A stretch of DNA of 64,000 nucleotides from Erythrobacter sp. (GTDB lineage: Bacteria; Pseudomonadota; Alphaproteobacteria; Sphingomonadales; Sphingomonadaceae). The notes under the pieces were generated by a model. The model saw only the letters and a program-made list of their open reading frames with translations. It searched no databases and was not told where the DNA came from. A program made the position numbers and the translations under genes. Shown here in pieces: positions 1-8,972 of this stretch. How positions within the stretch are numbered: the first letter of the stretch is position 1; each line of letters starts with the position of its first letter. The stretch lies in assembly GCA_009993635.1 (NCBI GenBank), contig JAACTC010000005.1, positions 682,001 through 746,000 on the forward strand, written 5' to 3'.

Positions 1-88
1 CAATCCGGACCAAACGATCCGCCGCCCTGTGCCCGATACGAACGCCCCTTTCAAGCAGGTCCGATGTGCTGATGGGTCCGCCTCTCAT
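1..88 (-). CDS. bamA: Probable BamA outer-membrane assembly protein, 5' end only
   Basis: An open frame starts at an ATG (88-86), 19 bases past the rseP stop, and runs off the window edge after 29 codons; it begins MRGGPISTSDLLERG. No domain is visible in so short a piece. The call rests on position: in Sphingomonadales and many other proteobacteria bamA directly follows rseP in the uppS-cdsA-dxr-rseP run. BamA is the beta-barrel core of the outer-membrane protein insertion machine. An AGGGA just upstream could be the ribosome site. If it is bamA, the signal peptide must lie further in, so either a later start is used or the gene has an N-terminal extension. Confidence 0.5.
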   Translation of the reverse strand, partial: MRGGPISTSDLLERGVRIGHRAADRLVRI

Positions 89-107
89 GTCCCTGACCAG
101 GCCAGCC

Positions 108-1226
108 TCAGCCAAACAGCGTGAGCGAAGCCAGGTCGTTTATCGTTACGAACAGCATCAATGCGAGCACGAGGGCCACACCGGTGCGATACGCCAGTTC
201 CATCGCGCGGGGGCCGACCGGCTTCCGGCGGATTGCTTCCGCCGCGTAGAATGCCAGGTGACCACCGTCGAGCGCCGGGATTGGCAGCAGGTTAATGAAT
301 GCCAAATTAAGTGAGATCAGCGCGACGAAGTTTATGAAATCGATCCAGCCCAGGCTCAGCTGTTCGCCGGAGAACTTGGCGATCTTCACCGGGCCACCCA
401 GTTCCTGCACCGAACGCTGGCCGGTAACGATCTGCTTCAGCCCCGTGATCATCATGCTGAACGTATCGATCGACTGCTGCGCACCGCCGACCAGTGCATC
501 GATCGGGCCGAGCTGCTGGAAGTCATATTCCGCGCCTGCGGATTCGACGCCCAGCAGGCCAATCCGCGAAACGTTTCCAAAGCGATCCTCTACCTCGTGG
601 CTGATCGTGGTGACGTCGAAGGTCAGCATCCGGTCGCCGCGCTCGACGCCCAGCTCCATCTGCTGCGCTGGCTGCAGCATCACCTGCGACTGAAGCTCGC
701 GAAAGCTTCCCAGCCGATCGCCGTCCAACGACACGATCCGATCGCCCACCTCGATTCCGGCATCGCGCGCGGGCGAATTCTCGCTGAAACCCGCGACGGT
801 CAGCTGGCCTTCTGGGTCCACCGGCACCGGCCGGCCGATCATCATGAAAAAGGCTGCAAATATGCCCAGCGCGATCAGGATATTGGTCGCCGGCCCTGCA
901 AAGACAATCAGCGCGCGCCGCCACAAGGACGCATTCTGGAATGCGCCTTCCTCGGCCGGGGCATCGGGATCGGGAATGCTTGCCGGGTTCATGTCGCCAC
1001 GAAACTGTACATAGCCGCCCAGCGGCAGCGCGGAGATGCGCCAGCGGGTGCCGTGCCTGTCGTTGAAACCGACCAGTTCCTTGCCGAAACCGATGGAAAA
1101 AGCGTCAGCCTGCACTCCCAGCCACCGCCCGACCAGCAGGTGGCCGAGTTCGTGCAGCGTAATCAGCGGCGCCAGCACCAGCAGGAAGCCGAGGATCCAC
1201 ATCCAGAAAGGTGGCTGTTCGATCAT
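108..1226 (-). CDS. rseP: RIP zinc metalloprotease RseP (site-2 protease)
   Basis: Inner-membrane intramembrane protease that cleaves anti-sigma factors and remnant signal peptides. The 372-residue protein has the zinc-binding HELGH at residues 25-29 in its first membrane helix, a PDZ-like middle region (about 125-215), and a C-terminal membrane part with NLLPIPALDGG near residue 315, the third metal ligand region. Length fits the alphaproteobacterial family with one clear PDZ domain. Its ATG overlaps the dxr stop by four bases (ATGA), so translation is probably coupled. Downstream is the probable bamA, which suits a shared envelope-biogenesis role. Confidence 0.96.
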   Translation of the reverse strand: MIEQPPFWMWILGFLLVLAPLITLHELGHLLVGRWLGVQADAFSIGFGKELVGFNDRHGTRWRISALPLGGYVQFRGDMNPASIPDPDAPAEEGAFQNASLWRRALIVFAGPATNILIALGIFAAFFMMIGRPVPVDPEGQLTVAGFSENSPARDAGIEVGDRIVSLDGDRLGSFRELQSQVMLQPAQQMELGVERGDRMLTFDVTTISHEVEDRFGNVSRIGLLGVESAGAEYDFQQLGPIDALVGGAQQSIDTFSMMITGLKQIVTGQRSVQELGGPVKIAKFSGEQLSLGWIDFINFVALISLNLAFINLLPIPALDGGHLAFYAAEAIRRKPVGPRAMELAYRTGVALVLALMLFVTINDLASLTLFG

Positions 1227-2377
1227 GCGTTCTCCAGAATGGCCTGTGCCTGCCTGCGGGCAGAACTGTCGACCGTCAGCACGTCTTCGAGACTGGCGAG
1301 AGCCTGCGGACGGTTCGATCTTTCCAGGACGTCTTCCACCAGTGCCGCAATCCGCGTGAACGGGATCTGACCGGCGAGGAAAGCGGCGACGGCGATCTCG
1401 TTGGCGGCATTGAGCACCGCAGGGGTCGCCCCGCCCTCTTCACACGCGGCCCGCGCCAGCCGGGTGGCGGGAAAACGCTCTTCATCGGGTGCAAAGAAGC
1501 TGAGTTCGCCAATGGCCGCCAGGTCGAGCGGTTCGCACGGGGCCTCCATCCGCCTGGGCCACGCAAGGCACGACGCGATCGGCACGATCATGTCGGACGG
1601 GCCAAGCTGCGCGATCGTGGAGTGATCGCGGTATTCGACCATCGAGTGAATGACGCTTTGCGGGTGAACCAGGATGCGTATCCGGTCGAGCCCGACGGGG
1701 AACAGGTGATAGGCCTCAATCAGTTCAAGGCCCTTGTTGAACATCGTGGCCGAATCGACGCTGATCTTCGCGCCCATATCCCAGTTGGGATGCGCCACCG
1801 CCTGGTCGGGCGTGACGCGCTGCAATTCTTCGGCACTCAGCAAGCGCAGCGGGCCGCCGCTTGCGGTGAGCGTGATCATCCGCACGTCCGCGATATCGCT
1901 GCCCGCAAGGCTCTGGAAGATTGCGTTATGCTCGCTATCGACGGGCAGAAGCGTCGCGCCGTGGCGCTCCACCGCCTGCATCATTACCTCCCCGGCAGAG
2001 ACCAGGGCTTCCTTGTTGGCCAGCGCGATGGTGCCGCCCTGCTCTATCGCGGCCATCACCGGCGCGAGCCCGGCACAACCGACGATCGCGGCCAGAGTGA
2101 TATCGACCGGGCGACGCGCAGCCTCGATCAGCGCCGCACGCCCGCCAGCCGCCTCTATACCGGTGCCGGCCAGCGCCTCCCGCAGTTCGGGAAGGCAGGA
2201 TTCGTCGCCGACGACCGCGATCCGGGCATCGAATTCACGGGCAAGCTGCGCCAGCTTGGTCGCACTGCATTGCGCGGTCAGCGCCTCGACCCGCCATGCG
2301 TCGCGATGCTGCCGTAGCAGCTTGAGCGTGGAATCGCCGACCGAGCCTGTCGCCCCGAGGATGCTGATAGAGCGCAT
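1223..2377 (-). CDS. dxr: 1-deoxy-D-xylulose 5-phosphate reductoisomerase
   Basis: Converts DXP to 2-C-methyl-D-erythritol 4-phosphate with NADPH, the committed step of the non-mevalonate isoprenoid pathway. The 384-residue protein opens with the NADPH-binding GATGSVG (residues 8-14), then has the ANKEALVSAG segment and VDSEHNAIFQS, which carries metal- and substrate-binding residues. Length is normal. It begins 4 bases after the cdsA stop and overlaps rseP by 4 bases. Supplying isoprenoid precursor next to uppS makes the cluster metabolically coherent. Confidence 0.97.
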   Translation of the reverse strand: MRSISILGATGSVGDSTLKLLRQHRDAWRVEALTAQCSATKLAQLAREFDARIAVVGDESCLPELREALAGTGIEAAGGRAALIEAARRPVDITLAAIVGCAGLAPVMAAIEQGGTIALANKEALVSAGEVMMQAVERHGATLLPVDSEHNAIFQSLAGSDIADVRMITLTASGGPLRLLSAEELQRVTPDQAVAHPNWDMGAKISVDSATMFNKGLELIEAYHLFPVGLDRIRILVHPQSVIHSMVEYRDHSTIAQLGPSDMIVPIASCLAWPRRMEAPCEPLDLAAIGELSFFAPDEERFPATRLARAACEEGGATPAVLNAANEIAVAAFLAGQIPFTRIAALVEDVLERSNRPQALASLEDVLTVDSSARRQAQAILENA

Positions 2378-2381
2378 GAAA

Positions 2382-3230
2382 TCAGGCGAGGTTGTAGACC
2401 ACGCCGACCACGATGGCGACCGGGATCAGCCCGTCGAAGCGATCGAAAAAGCCGCCGTGGCCCGGAATGAGACGGCTGGAATCCTTCACCCCCGCCTTGC
2501 GCTTCAGCCAGCTTTCGAAAAGGTCGCCCGCCTGCGCCACCACGGCCAGTACCGGGCCAAGGATCAGCGCGATCAGATAGGCCCTTTCGTCGACCGCGTA
2601 GTCCATGAAAAAACCGGCGCCGTAAACGGTGGCTAGCAGGAACAGCGTCGAGCCGATCATTCCACCGATCAGACCGGCCCAGGTCTTGTTCGGGCTGACC
2701 CTGCGCGAGATCTTGGGCCCGCCAACCAGCGTCCCGACCCCGTAGGCGAAGCTGTCCGCGAAGATCACCACGAACAGCGTGACGAGAAACAGCGACAGCT
2801 CGAATCCCGCCAGAATGGCCGCCGCGAGACCGATATAGGTTCCGCCCGCCAGGATCGCCGCAAGCCTGTAGGGGATGTTCCGGGTCGCCTTGATCACCAG
2901 GAAGATGAATTCGATGAAGCAGGCCATCGCCGCCCCGACGATCAGCAGGGTTCGCCCTTCCGAACCGCCGAAATACAGCACGGCGATCGCCAGCGCGCCG
3001 AGCACCAGCGCCGAAGCCACGCGGATGCCCAGCTTCTTGCGCCGGGCATTGGCGGCGATTGCCGCGATTTCCGCCTCTTCAGGCATGCCTTCGGGAAGCA
3101 CATTGGCCTCGGGATCGACCTCCGCCGGATCGGCCTCTGCCGCTTCGGTTGTAGGCTCTACGGCCTCCTCGCCCGGCGCATCGCGCCGTTCATCGGCCCC
3201 GTGGGCGCGGGGTTCGTCACCGGCCGCCAT
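2382..3230 (-). CDS. cdsA: Phosphatidate cytidylyltransferase (CDP-diglyceride synthase)
   Basis: Makes CDP-diacylglycerol from phosphatidate and CTP for phospholipid synthesis at the inner membrane. The 282-residue protein has several membrane helices, the SPNKTWAGLIGG segment, and the C-terminal CdsA signature region (DSSRLIPGHGGFFDRFDG) with its acidic metal-binding residues. The first 70 or so residues are an unusual acidic, Ala/Glu/Pro-rich cytoplasmic extension before the first helix. The start overlaps the end of uppS by 14 bases. An internal start after the tail is possible but I see no better ribosome site. Confidence 0.93.
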   Translation of the reverse strand: MAAGDEPRAHGADERRDAPGEEAVEPTTEAAEADPAEVDPEANVLPEGMPEEAEIAAIAANARRKKLGIRVASALVLGALAIAVLYFGGSEGRTLLIVGAAMACFIEFIFLVIKATRNIPYRLAAILAGGTYIGLAAAILAGFELSLFLVTLFVVIFADSFAYGVGTLVGGPKISRRVSPNKTWAGLIGGMIGSTLFLLATVYGAGFFMDYAVDERAYLIALILGPVLAVVAQAGDLFESWLKRKAGVKDSSRLIPGHGGFFDRFDGLIPVAIVVGVVYNLA

Positions 3231-3897
3231 AGCGCCTCTCCCTCTTCGCGAACTCGTCGAGCGCGTCCTGCAAATGCTGCGGGGTGAAGTCCGGCCACAG
3301 CGTATCGACGAACATCATTTCCGCGTACGCCATTTGCCATAGCAGGAAATTCGACAATCGCACCTCGCCACTGGTGCGGATCAGCAGATCGACCGGCGGC
3401 AGATCGGCGGTAAACAGGTGTCGTTCGATCGTTTCGACCGTGATCTCGCCCTGTTCGGCGGCAGCACGCGCGGCGCGGGCTATTTCCTGCTGCGACCCGT
3501 AATTGAGCGCGACCGCCACGGTGTGCGTACCATTCGCGGTACGCTCAAGCGCGTCCTCCAGCATCTCGACGATATCGGGATCGAGCGCCCGCCAGTCGCC
3601 CACGATCCTGAGCCGCACGCCATTGGCGGCGAATTCTTCCAGATCGGAGCGGATGAAGCCGCGCATCAGGTTCATCAGATCGGAAACCTCGTCGCGCGGG
3701 CGCTTCCAGTTCTCGCTGCTGAAGGCATACAGCGTGACGCACTCGATCGCGCCGCCCTTCAGGCTGCGCACAAGAGTGCGCACAGCCTCGACACCGCGCT
3801 TGTGGCCCATCGCGCGCGGCAAGCCACGGCGCTTCGCCCAGCGCCCATTGCCGTCCATGATAATGGCGACGTGTCTGGCTGTGGTCCCTTGAGCCAT
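3217..3897 (-). CDS. uppS: Isoprenyl transferase (undecaprenyl diphosphate synthase)
   Basis: Cis-prenyltransferase that extends farnesyl diphosphate with isopentenyl diphosphate to give undecaprenyl diphosphate, the lipid carrier for peptidoglycan and surface glycans. The 226 residues contain the catalytic IIMDGNGRWAK (Asp15), LYAFSSENW, and the C-terminal LLIRTSGEVRLSNFLLWQ block. It is slightly shorter than the roughly 240-250 residues typical, from a compact N-terminus. It leads the uppS-cdsA-dxr-rseP set, with 130 bases separating it from frr. Confidence 0.96.
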   Translation of the reverse strand: MAQGTTARHVAIIMDGNGRWAKRRGLPRAMGHKRGVEAVRTLVRSLKGGAIECVTLYAFSSENWKRPRDEVSDLMNLMRGFIRSDLEEFAANGVRLRIVGDWRALDPDIVEMLEDALERTANGTHTVAVALNYGSQQEIARAARAAAEQGEITVETIERHLFTADLPPVDLLIRTSGEVRLSNFLLWQMAYAEMMFVDTLWPDFTPQHLQDALDEFAKRERRYGGR

Positions 3898-3942
3898 TCA
3901 GAAATCCGTTCGCCCTACCCCGGGCGCCGGGCCGACCCGTTT

Positions 3943-3973
3943 CATCGACCGCAGCATAAGGATGCGGTCGATG
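3943..3973. repeat. Perfect 11-bp inverted repeat between frr and uppS
   Basis: CATCGACCGCA (3943-3953) and TGCGGTCGATG (3963-3973) pair perfectly around a 9-base loop. The hairpin sits in the only sizeable gap (3898-4027) of an otherwise tightly packed minus-strand run, just upstream of uppS. There is no T-run, so it is not an obvious intrinsic terminator. It may be an RNA processing, attenuation or regulator-binding site. Confidence 0.6.
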
Positions 3974-4027
3974 ATGGCGCAACGCGCCACCGGCCCAGCC
4001 CGGAGCGGGAAATCAGGGTGACGCACA

Positions 4028-4585
4028 TCACTGCGTCATGATTTCCTTTTCCTTGGCTTCGGCTGCGGCGTCGGCCTCTGCGGTATACTTGTCGGTCAGT
4101 TTCTGGACCTCGTCCTCGGACCGCTTGCGATCGTCTTCCGAGATCTCTTTCTTCTTCTCGTCTTCCTTGAGTGCTTCCATGCCGTCGCGGCGCACATTGC
4201 GGATCGCGATCTTGGCGTTTTCAGCATACTTGCCCGCCAGTTTGGCCAGATCCCTGCGCCGTTCCTCCGTCAGGTCGGGCATCGGGATGCGCAGCGTCTG
4301 CCCATCCTGCATGGGATTGAGACCCAGGTTGGCGTGGGCGATGCCCTTTTCCACCGCGCTGACATTGCCCTTGTCCCACACCTGCACGCTGAGCATCCGG
4401 GGTTCGGGCGCGGAAACGGTCGCGACCTGGTTCAGCGGCATCATCGAGCCATAGACCTCGACCTGCACCGGATCGAGCAGGCTGGTGTTGGCACGGCCCG
4501 TGCGCAACCCGCCGAGATCGCCTTTCAGGCTGTCAACCGCGCCCTGCATCCGGCGCTCGATATCGCTCTTGTCGTATTTCGCCAT
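4028..4585 (-). CDS. frr: Ribosome recycling factor
   Basis: Splits post-termination ribosomes together with EF-G. The 185-residue length, the N-terminal IERRMQGAVDSLKGDLGGLRTGRA and central TEERRRDLAKLAGKYAE regions and the highly charged helical C-terminus are typical. It follows pyrH by 31 bases in the conserved pyrH-frr order and precedes uppS. The start ATG at 4585 needs no adjustment. Confidence 0.97.
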   Translation of the reverse strand: MAKYDKSDIERRMQGAVDSLKGDLGGLRTGRANTSLLDPVQVEVYGSMMPLNQVATVSAPEPRMLSVQVWDKGNVSAVEKGIAHANLGLNPMQDGQTLRIPMPDLTEERRRDLAKLAGKYAENAKIAIRNVRRDGMEALKEDEKKKEISEDDRKRSEDEVQKLTDKYTAEADAAAEAKEKEIMTQ

Positions 4586-4616
4586 CGTGGGCTTCCTTCA
4601 CATACTCTGCCGAAGT

Positions 4617-5336
4617 CTAGTCGTTCTGTACGATCGTCTGCGTGCTCTGCCCCGCGAGCACGCGGGCCAGATTGCCCTTCTCGCGGATAGAGAACACGAC
4701 GATCGGAATATTGTTATCGCGGCACAATGCCACCGCACTGGCATCCATGACCTTGAGATTGTCCGCCAGCACCTTGCCATAGGTTACGGTGTCGTACCGT
4801 TTGGCATCCGGATTCTTCTTGGGATCCGAATCATACACACCGTCCACGCTGGTGCCCTTGAACAGCGCATCGCAGTTCATCTCAGCTGCGCGCAGTGCCG
4901 CGCCACTGTCGGTGGTGAAATAGGGCGCGCCGACACCGGCGGCAAAGATCACGATGCGGCCCTTTTCAAGGTGGCGTTCCGCCCGGCGACGGATCACCGG
5001 TTCGCACACCTGGTCCATCTGTACCGCGCTCTGCACACGAGTGGGAACGCCCAGCTGTTCGAGCGCGCTCTGCATCGCCAGCGCGTTCATCACCGTGGCC
5101 AGCATACCCATGTAATCGGCCTGCGCGCGGTCCATGCCCTGCGCCGCGCCCGCCATGCCGCGAAAGATATTGCCGCCGCCGATGACAAGGCAGATCTCCC
5201 AGCCTTCATCCTTGGCCTGCTTCACTTCCTTCGCGAGTTCGGTGACGAACGCGGGATCGATTCCGAATTCCTGTTCGCCCATAAGCACTTCGCCCGATAG
5301 CTTCAGGAGGATGCGCTTGGCGTTCATGATCGGCAT
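4617..5336 (-). CDS. pyrH: UMP kinase
   Basis: Phosphorylates UMP to UDP in pyrimidine nucleotide synthesis; amino-acid-kinase fold, cytoplasmic hexamer. The protein contains [14 protein letters not shown] near the N-terminus and GGGNIFRG in the nucleotide/phosphate-binding region. The frame stays open upstream to 5399, but family proteins start close to the [10 protein letters not shown] block, so I place the start at the ATG at 5336 (239 aa), which has GAGG about 11 bases upstream; ATG 5327 is the alternative. It heads the pyrH-frr operon. Confidence 0.94.
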   Translation of the reverse strand: MPIMNAKRILLKLSGEVLMGEQEFGIDPAFVTELAKEVKQAKDEGWEICLVIGGGNIFRGMAGAAQGMDRAQADYMGMLATVMNALAMQSALEQLGVPTRVQSAVQMDQVCEPVIRRRAERHLEKGRIVIFAAGVGAPYFTTDSGAALRAAEMNCDALFKGTSVDGVYDSDPKKNPDAKRYDTVTYGKVLADNLKVMDASAVALCRDNNIPIVVFSIREKGNLARVLAGQSTQTIVQND

Positions 5337-5460
5337 GGAGTGAGGGCCTCGAATTGCGGAATTGCGCTTGGCACTAACGCGCGCGAGTGCGGGTGGCAAC
5401 GCCGGGGCTGACGGTTTTCATGGCGCTTGTCCGATAGGGACATAAGGCAAATCTTTGCGC

Positions 5461-5701
5461 ATGACCCAAATCCCCCCGCTCTCCGGTGGAAAGCGCAGAT
5501 TTGCGCCTCTCATCCTGCATGGTGCGCTGACGATGGGCGCGCTGGTCGGCTGGAAGGTCTGGCACGATACGCTGGCCGATCCCGCAGGGCATCGCCATCG
5601 CGGGCGCGGGGCTTGGCACTAGCGGTCTGCCGATCCGCTTTGGCACCCGGCCTGAAGTGTGGCTGATCGGATTCCGCCCGTCCTCCAACAGCGATCGCTA
5701 A
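5461..5701 (+). pseudogene. Small conserved-looking gene broken by a frameshift, function unknown
   Basis: From ATG 5461 one frame reads as a plausible protein (LHGALTMGALVGWKVWHDT) and ends at a TAG near 5620. The next frame continues convincingly from about 5582 (QGIAIAGAGLGTSGLPIRFG, then RPEVWLIGFRPSSNSDR) to TAA 5699-5701. Removing one C from the CCC at 5581-5583 joins them into a single 79-residue protein through ...LADPQGIAIAG.... Its stop lies 4 bases before the stop of the convergent oxidoreductase gene, as expected for a genuine gene end. The frameshift may be real or a sequencing error. I do not recognise the family. Confidence 0.5.
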
Positions 5702-5704
5702 CCG

Positions 5705-6730
5705 CTAAAGCGCGACGGTCCGGCCTTCGCGCGCGCTCTGCAATCCGGCATCGAGCACTCGCATTACATCCAGCGCCTCGCGCATCGGCACGGGGTTCGG
5801 CCCTTCGCCGCGGATGGCCGATGCCAGCGCATTCCAGAACAGCACATAATCACCACGTTCGTTAGGCACTTTGCCATGCGAATGAATATCAGCCGCGGGC
5901 CTGTAGATTCCGGGGATCGGGTCCACACCCAGCTGTGCATCGCCCGGCTGCGCACCAGCGACGATCTGCGGTTCCTGCAGATCCATCCCGTGCTTGATCC
6001 AGCTGCCGCCGGTGCCGTGGACGGCGAACCTCAGGTCATAATCCGCGCATAGCTTGCTCGACTGCAGCACGACGCGTCGGCCCGGATAGCGAAGGATCGC
6101 GTGGAACCAATCCGGCGCGGGGCTACCTGCCCGAACCGTCGTGAGATCGAGCGTCACCGCCTCTGGCAGACCGAACAGACACAAGGCCTGATCGACCAGA
6201 TGCGGCCCGAGATCGAGCCACGAGCCACCTTCGCGCGCATCCTTCCACCGCGCCCCGACATCGGGCTTCCAGCGGTCGAAATGGCTTTCGAAATGCACGA
6301 TCTCGCCCAGCAGGCCTTCCTTGATAATCCGCTGGAGCGTCAGGAAGTCCGCATCCCAGCGCCGGTTCTGAAACACGGTCAGCATCCGCCCAGGGGTTTC
6401 CGCCATGTCTGCCATCCGCTGCGCGTCTGAAAGCGTAGTCGCCGCAGGCTTCTCCACCAGCACATGCTTTCCCGCTTCCAGCGCCGCGATCGCGTGGTCC
6501 GCGTGCAGATGGTCGGGGCTGGCGACGATCACGAGATCGATACCCTGCTGGTCCAGCAGAGCCTCGACCGAGGGGACGACCGCCACATCCTTCAGGCGCT
6601 CGTGCACGTTTTCGGGCCTGCTGGAGACGATCGCCCGCATCGTCATCCCCTGTGTCGCTTGAACGAAGGGCGCATGGAACACGCGCCCGCTCAATCCATA
6701 TCCGACGAGACCGACCCCGATTGGCGTCAT
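5705..6730 (-). CDS. Gfo/Idh/MocA family NAD(P)-dependent oxidoreductase
   Basis: A 341-residue dehydrogenase of the Gfo/Idh/MocA family, which act on sugars, inositols and similar polyols. The N-terminus has the dinucleotide-binding GLVGYGLSGRVFHAP; HVLVEKPAATT holds the family EKP lysine; the C-terminal half has the expected alpha/beta substrate domain (for example GGSWLDLGPHLVDQAL). The GLSGRVFHAP form is typical of the YdgJ/YvaA-type subgroup. The substrate cannot be read from the sequence. It stands alone, convergent with the broken small gene and upstream of nothing co-oriented except tsf. Confidence 0.88.
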   Translation of the reverse strand: MTPIGVGLVGYGLSGRVFHAPFVQATQGMTMRAIVSSRPENVHERLKDVAVVPSVEALLDQQGIDLVIVASPDHLHADHAIAALEAGKHVLVEKPAATTLSDAQRMADMAETPGRMLTVFQNRRWDADFLTLQRIIKEGLLGEIVHFESHFDRWKPDVGARWKDAREGGSWLDLGPHLVDQALCLFGLPEAVTLDLTTVRAGSPAPDWFHAILRYPGRRVVLQSSKLCADYDLRFAVHGTGGSWIKHGMDLQEPQIVAGAQPGDAQLGVDPIPGIYRPAADIHSHGKVPNERGDYVLFWNALASAIRGEGPNPVPMREALDVMRVLDAGLQSAREGRTVAL

Positions 6731-6782
6731 GCGGCAATCCCTTTCCCAGCTGGTTCACCCACGCGGGAACACTAGCAGAAAC

Positions 6783-6818
6783 GAAAACGGCCGCCGGGCA
6801 AAAACCCGACGGCCGCAA
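6783..6818 (-). terminator. Intrinsic terminator after tsf
   Basis: On the minus strand CGGCCGTCGGG pairs with CCCGGCGGCCG (6788-6798 with 6805-6815) around a short T-rich loop and is followed by TTTT. One position is mismatched. It lies 25 bases past the tsf stop and would end the rpsB-tsf transcript. Confidence 0.85.
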
Positions 6819-6843
6819 ATTAAGCGTCGATGGAAGAGGCGCG

Positions 6844-7770
6844 TCAGCCCTTCACGGCCGCCGCGACTTCCGCCGCGAAATCGCTTTCTTCCTTTTCGAT
6901 CCCTTCGCCCAGCTGGAAGCGGACGTAATCCTTCAGGACGATCGGCTTGCCGGCATCCTTGCCGGCCTGCGCCACGACCTGTTCGATCGGGGTCTTGTTG
7001 TCCATCACGAAGATCTGGCTGAGCAGCGCGTTTTCCTTGGCGAACTTGCCAACGGCGCCTTCGACCATCTTTTCCTGCACGTTCTCGGGCTTGCCGCTTT
7101 CGGCAGCCTTTTCCTTCGCGATCGCACGCTCGCGCTCGATCAGCTCGGCATCGAGCCCTTCGGCGTTGAGCGCCTGCGGGAAGGCGGCGGCAATATGCAT
7201 GGCAAGCTGGCGACCCAGGGCTTCGAGAGCTTCGGTATCGGCTTCGCTTTCCAGCGCGACGAGCACGCCGATCTTGCCGAGGTTCGGCGCAACCGCATTG
7301 TGCATGTAGGGCACGACCAGGCCGTTATCGACCGATACGGTCTTCATCCGGCGCACCTGCTGGTTTTCGCCAATGGTGGCGACGTTGTTCGTCAGCTTGT
7401 CGGCGATCGTGCCACCATCGGGGTGGTCCATCGCCTTCAGCGCGTCGACGTCGTCGCTGTTCGCGCCCAGTGCGACCTGCGTGGTCTTGCGCACGAAATC
7501 CTGGAACTGGTCGTTCTTCGCAACGAAGTCCGTTTCCGAGTTCACTTCGATCGCGACACCCTTGGTGCCGTCCACGGCAACGCCGATCAGCCCTTCGGCT
7601 GCGGTACGGCTGGACTTCTTCTGCGCGGTGGCGAGGCCCTTGGCACGCAGCGCGTCGACTGCGGCCTCGACGTCGCCGTCGGCGGCTTCCAGCGCCTTCT
7701 TGGCGTCCATCATGCCCGCGCCGGTCTTCTCGCGGAGTTTCTTTACGTCAGCGGCGGTAAAAGCGGCCAT
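6844..7770 (-). CDS. tsf: Translation elongation factor Ts
   Basis: Nucleotide exchange factor for EF-Tu. The 308-residue protein begins with the UBA-like domain containing [19 protein letters not shown] and continues with the EF-Ts core ([12 protein letters not shown] about residues 78-90). Length matches alphaproteobacterial EF-Ts. It follows rpsB by about 106 bases in the universal rpsB-tsf order and is followed by a strong terminator, so the two genes form the whole transcript here. Confidence 0.98.
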   Translation of the reverse strand: MAAFTAADVKKLREKTGAGMMDAKKALEAADGDVEAAVDALRAKGLATAQKKSSRTAAEGLIGVAVDGTKGVAIEVNSETDFVAKNDQFQDFVRKTTQVALGANSDDVDALKAMDHPDGGTIADKLTNNVATIGENQQVRRMKTVSVDNGLVVPYMHNAVAPNLGKIGVLVALESEADTEALEALGRQLAMHIAAAFPQALNAEGLDAELIERERAIAKEKAAESGKPENVQEKMVEGAVGKFAKENALLSQIFVMDNKTPIEQVVAQAGKDAGKPIVLKDYVRFQLGEGIEKEESDFAAEVAAAVKG

Positions 7771-7876
7771 CGATCGTATCCTTGATTTAACTATGTGGTC
7801 AGCGGCCCCCGAAGCAAGGCCTCGCCTGGATGGCGGTCTGTTCCGGGGGCGCTAGTCAGCGAATGTGAAGCGGCGA

Positions 7877-8635
7877 TTACGCGCTGGCTTCGGTCTTCTC
7901 TTGGGTTGCGGCTTCGACCGGCGGATTTTCCATCTCGCCGACGCCCGGATCGTTCGAACCGTCCTTGCGCGCGGCTTCGCCGAAAGCATCGCAGTACAGG
8001 CGAACCGCCCGGCTCGCATCGTCGTTGCCCGGTACGGGGAAGGCGATGCCGGTCGGGTCGGTGTTCGAATCGAGCACTGCGACCACGGGAATGCCAAGCA
8101 CGTTGGCTTCCTTGATGGCGAGGTCTTCCTTGTTCGCGTCGATCACGATCATGACGTCGGGAATGCCGCCCATGTCGCGGATGCCGCCGAGCGAAAGCTC
8201 CAGCTTGTCACGCTCGCGGGTGAGGCTGAGCACTTCCTTCTTGGTCAGGCCGCCGGTGTCGCCAGAAAGCTGTTCTTCGAGCGTCTTGAGACGCTTGATC
8301 GAACCGGAAATGGTCTTCCAGTTGGTCAGCATGCCGCCCAGCCAGCGGTGGTTGACGAAGTGCTGGCCGCTCATGCGGGCCGCCTCTGCCACCGGCTCCT
8401 GCGCCTGGCGCTTGGTGCCGACGAACAGAACCTTGCCACCGCCCTGCGCCGTCGAGGCGACGAAATCGAGCGCGCGCGCCATCAGGGGCACGGTCTGCGA
8501 CAGGTCGATGATGTGAACGCCGTTGCGCGCGCCGAAGATGTACGGCTTCATGCGCGGATTCCAGCGGTGCGTCTGGTGGCCGAAGTGTGCGCCGGCCTCG
8601 ATCAATTGCTGCATCGTGACGGTAGGTGCCGCCAT
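7877..8635 (-). CDS. rpsB: 30S ribosomal protein S2
   Basis: Small-subunit ribosomal protein. The 252-residue protein has the typical N-terminal [34 protein letters not shown] and the DTNTDP-like segment ([18 protein letters not shown]). A short acidic/Ala-rich tail ends the protein. AAAGGA lies 8-13 bases before the ATG. First gene of rpsB-tsf, with a 337-base non-coding region upstream. Confidence 0.98.
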   Translation of the reverse strand: MAAPTVTMQQLIEAGAHFGHQTHRWNPRMKPYIFGARNGVHIIDLSQTVPLMARALDFVASTAQGGGKVLFVGTKRQAQEPVAEAARMSGQHFVNHRWLGGMLTNWKTISGSIKRLKTLEEQLSGDTGGLTKKEVLSLTRERDKLELSLGGIRDMGGIPDVMIVIDANKEDLAIKEANVLGIPVVAVLDSNTDPTGIAFPVPGNDDASRAVRLYCDAFGEAARKDGSNDPGVGEMENPPVEAATQEKTEASA

Positions 8636-8972
8636 AGGTAATTCCTTTCCGGTTATGCCTCTGGAAAGCTCAGAACCCGAGGCGGTTGGCCCGCCAGGGG
8701 CACCGGTGTGGTGCGCCTTCCATGTGGATTTGCCCGCGAAATAGATCGCGGAAAGGCGCCCTTAGCGGCGCGGAAAGCGAAAATCCAGCCTCAATTTGGC
8801 GCTGAAAAAAGACAGCCCGCCCGATTCCGCCTTGACGGGCGCGAACAAATCGGGAACAAAGGTACTTATCAGCGGAACACCAAGGGTCGCTGACGCATTA
8901 TCAGCATGTTTTCCACAGCCGGTCCATTACTTTTGCACCGGCTCTCTGGAGGACGAAGGCCGGAGAGAGACC
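8636..8972. other. Divergent intergenic region of rpsB and a small membrane gene
   Basis: This 337-base gap holds the rpsB leader on the minus strand and the upstream region of the plus-strand gene at 8973. The part near rpsB is GC-rich with possible hairpins around 8675-8720 that might act as an S2 leader, but I cannot match a known motif. The LexA-like box at 8843-8857 is the clearest site. No further gene is visible. Confidence 0.5.
8843..8857 (-). promoter_or_regulatory. Candidate LexA (SOS) box
   Basis: The sequence GAACAAATCGGGAAC, read on the minus strand as GTTC-N7-GTTC, matches the alphaproteobacterial LexA direct repeat. A TTGACG (8832-8837) overlaps its edge and could be a -35, placing the box inside a promoter for the gene at 8973. 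By base composition about one such match is expected by chance in the whole window, so position in an intergenic region is the main support. Confidence 0.4.

Noticed and set aside
8675..8720. Riboswitch or known ribosomal-protein leader before rpsB
   Set aside because: Some pairing is possible in this GC-rich DNA, but no conserved motif could be matched by eye.
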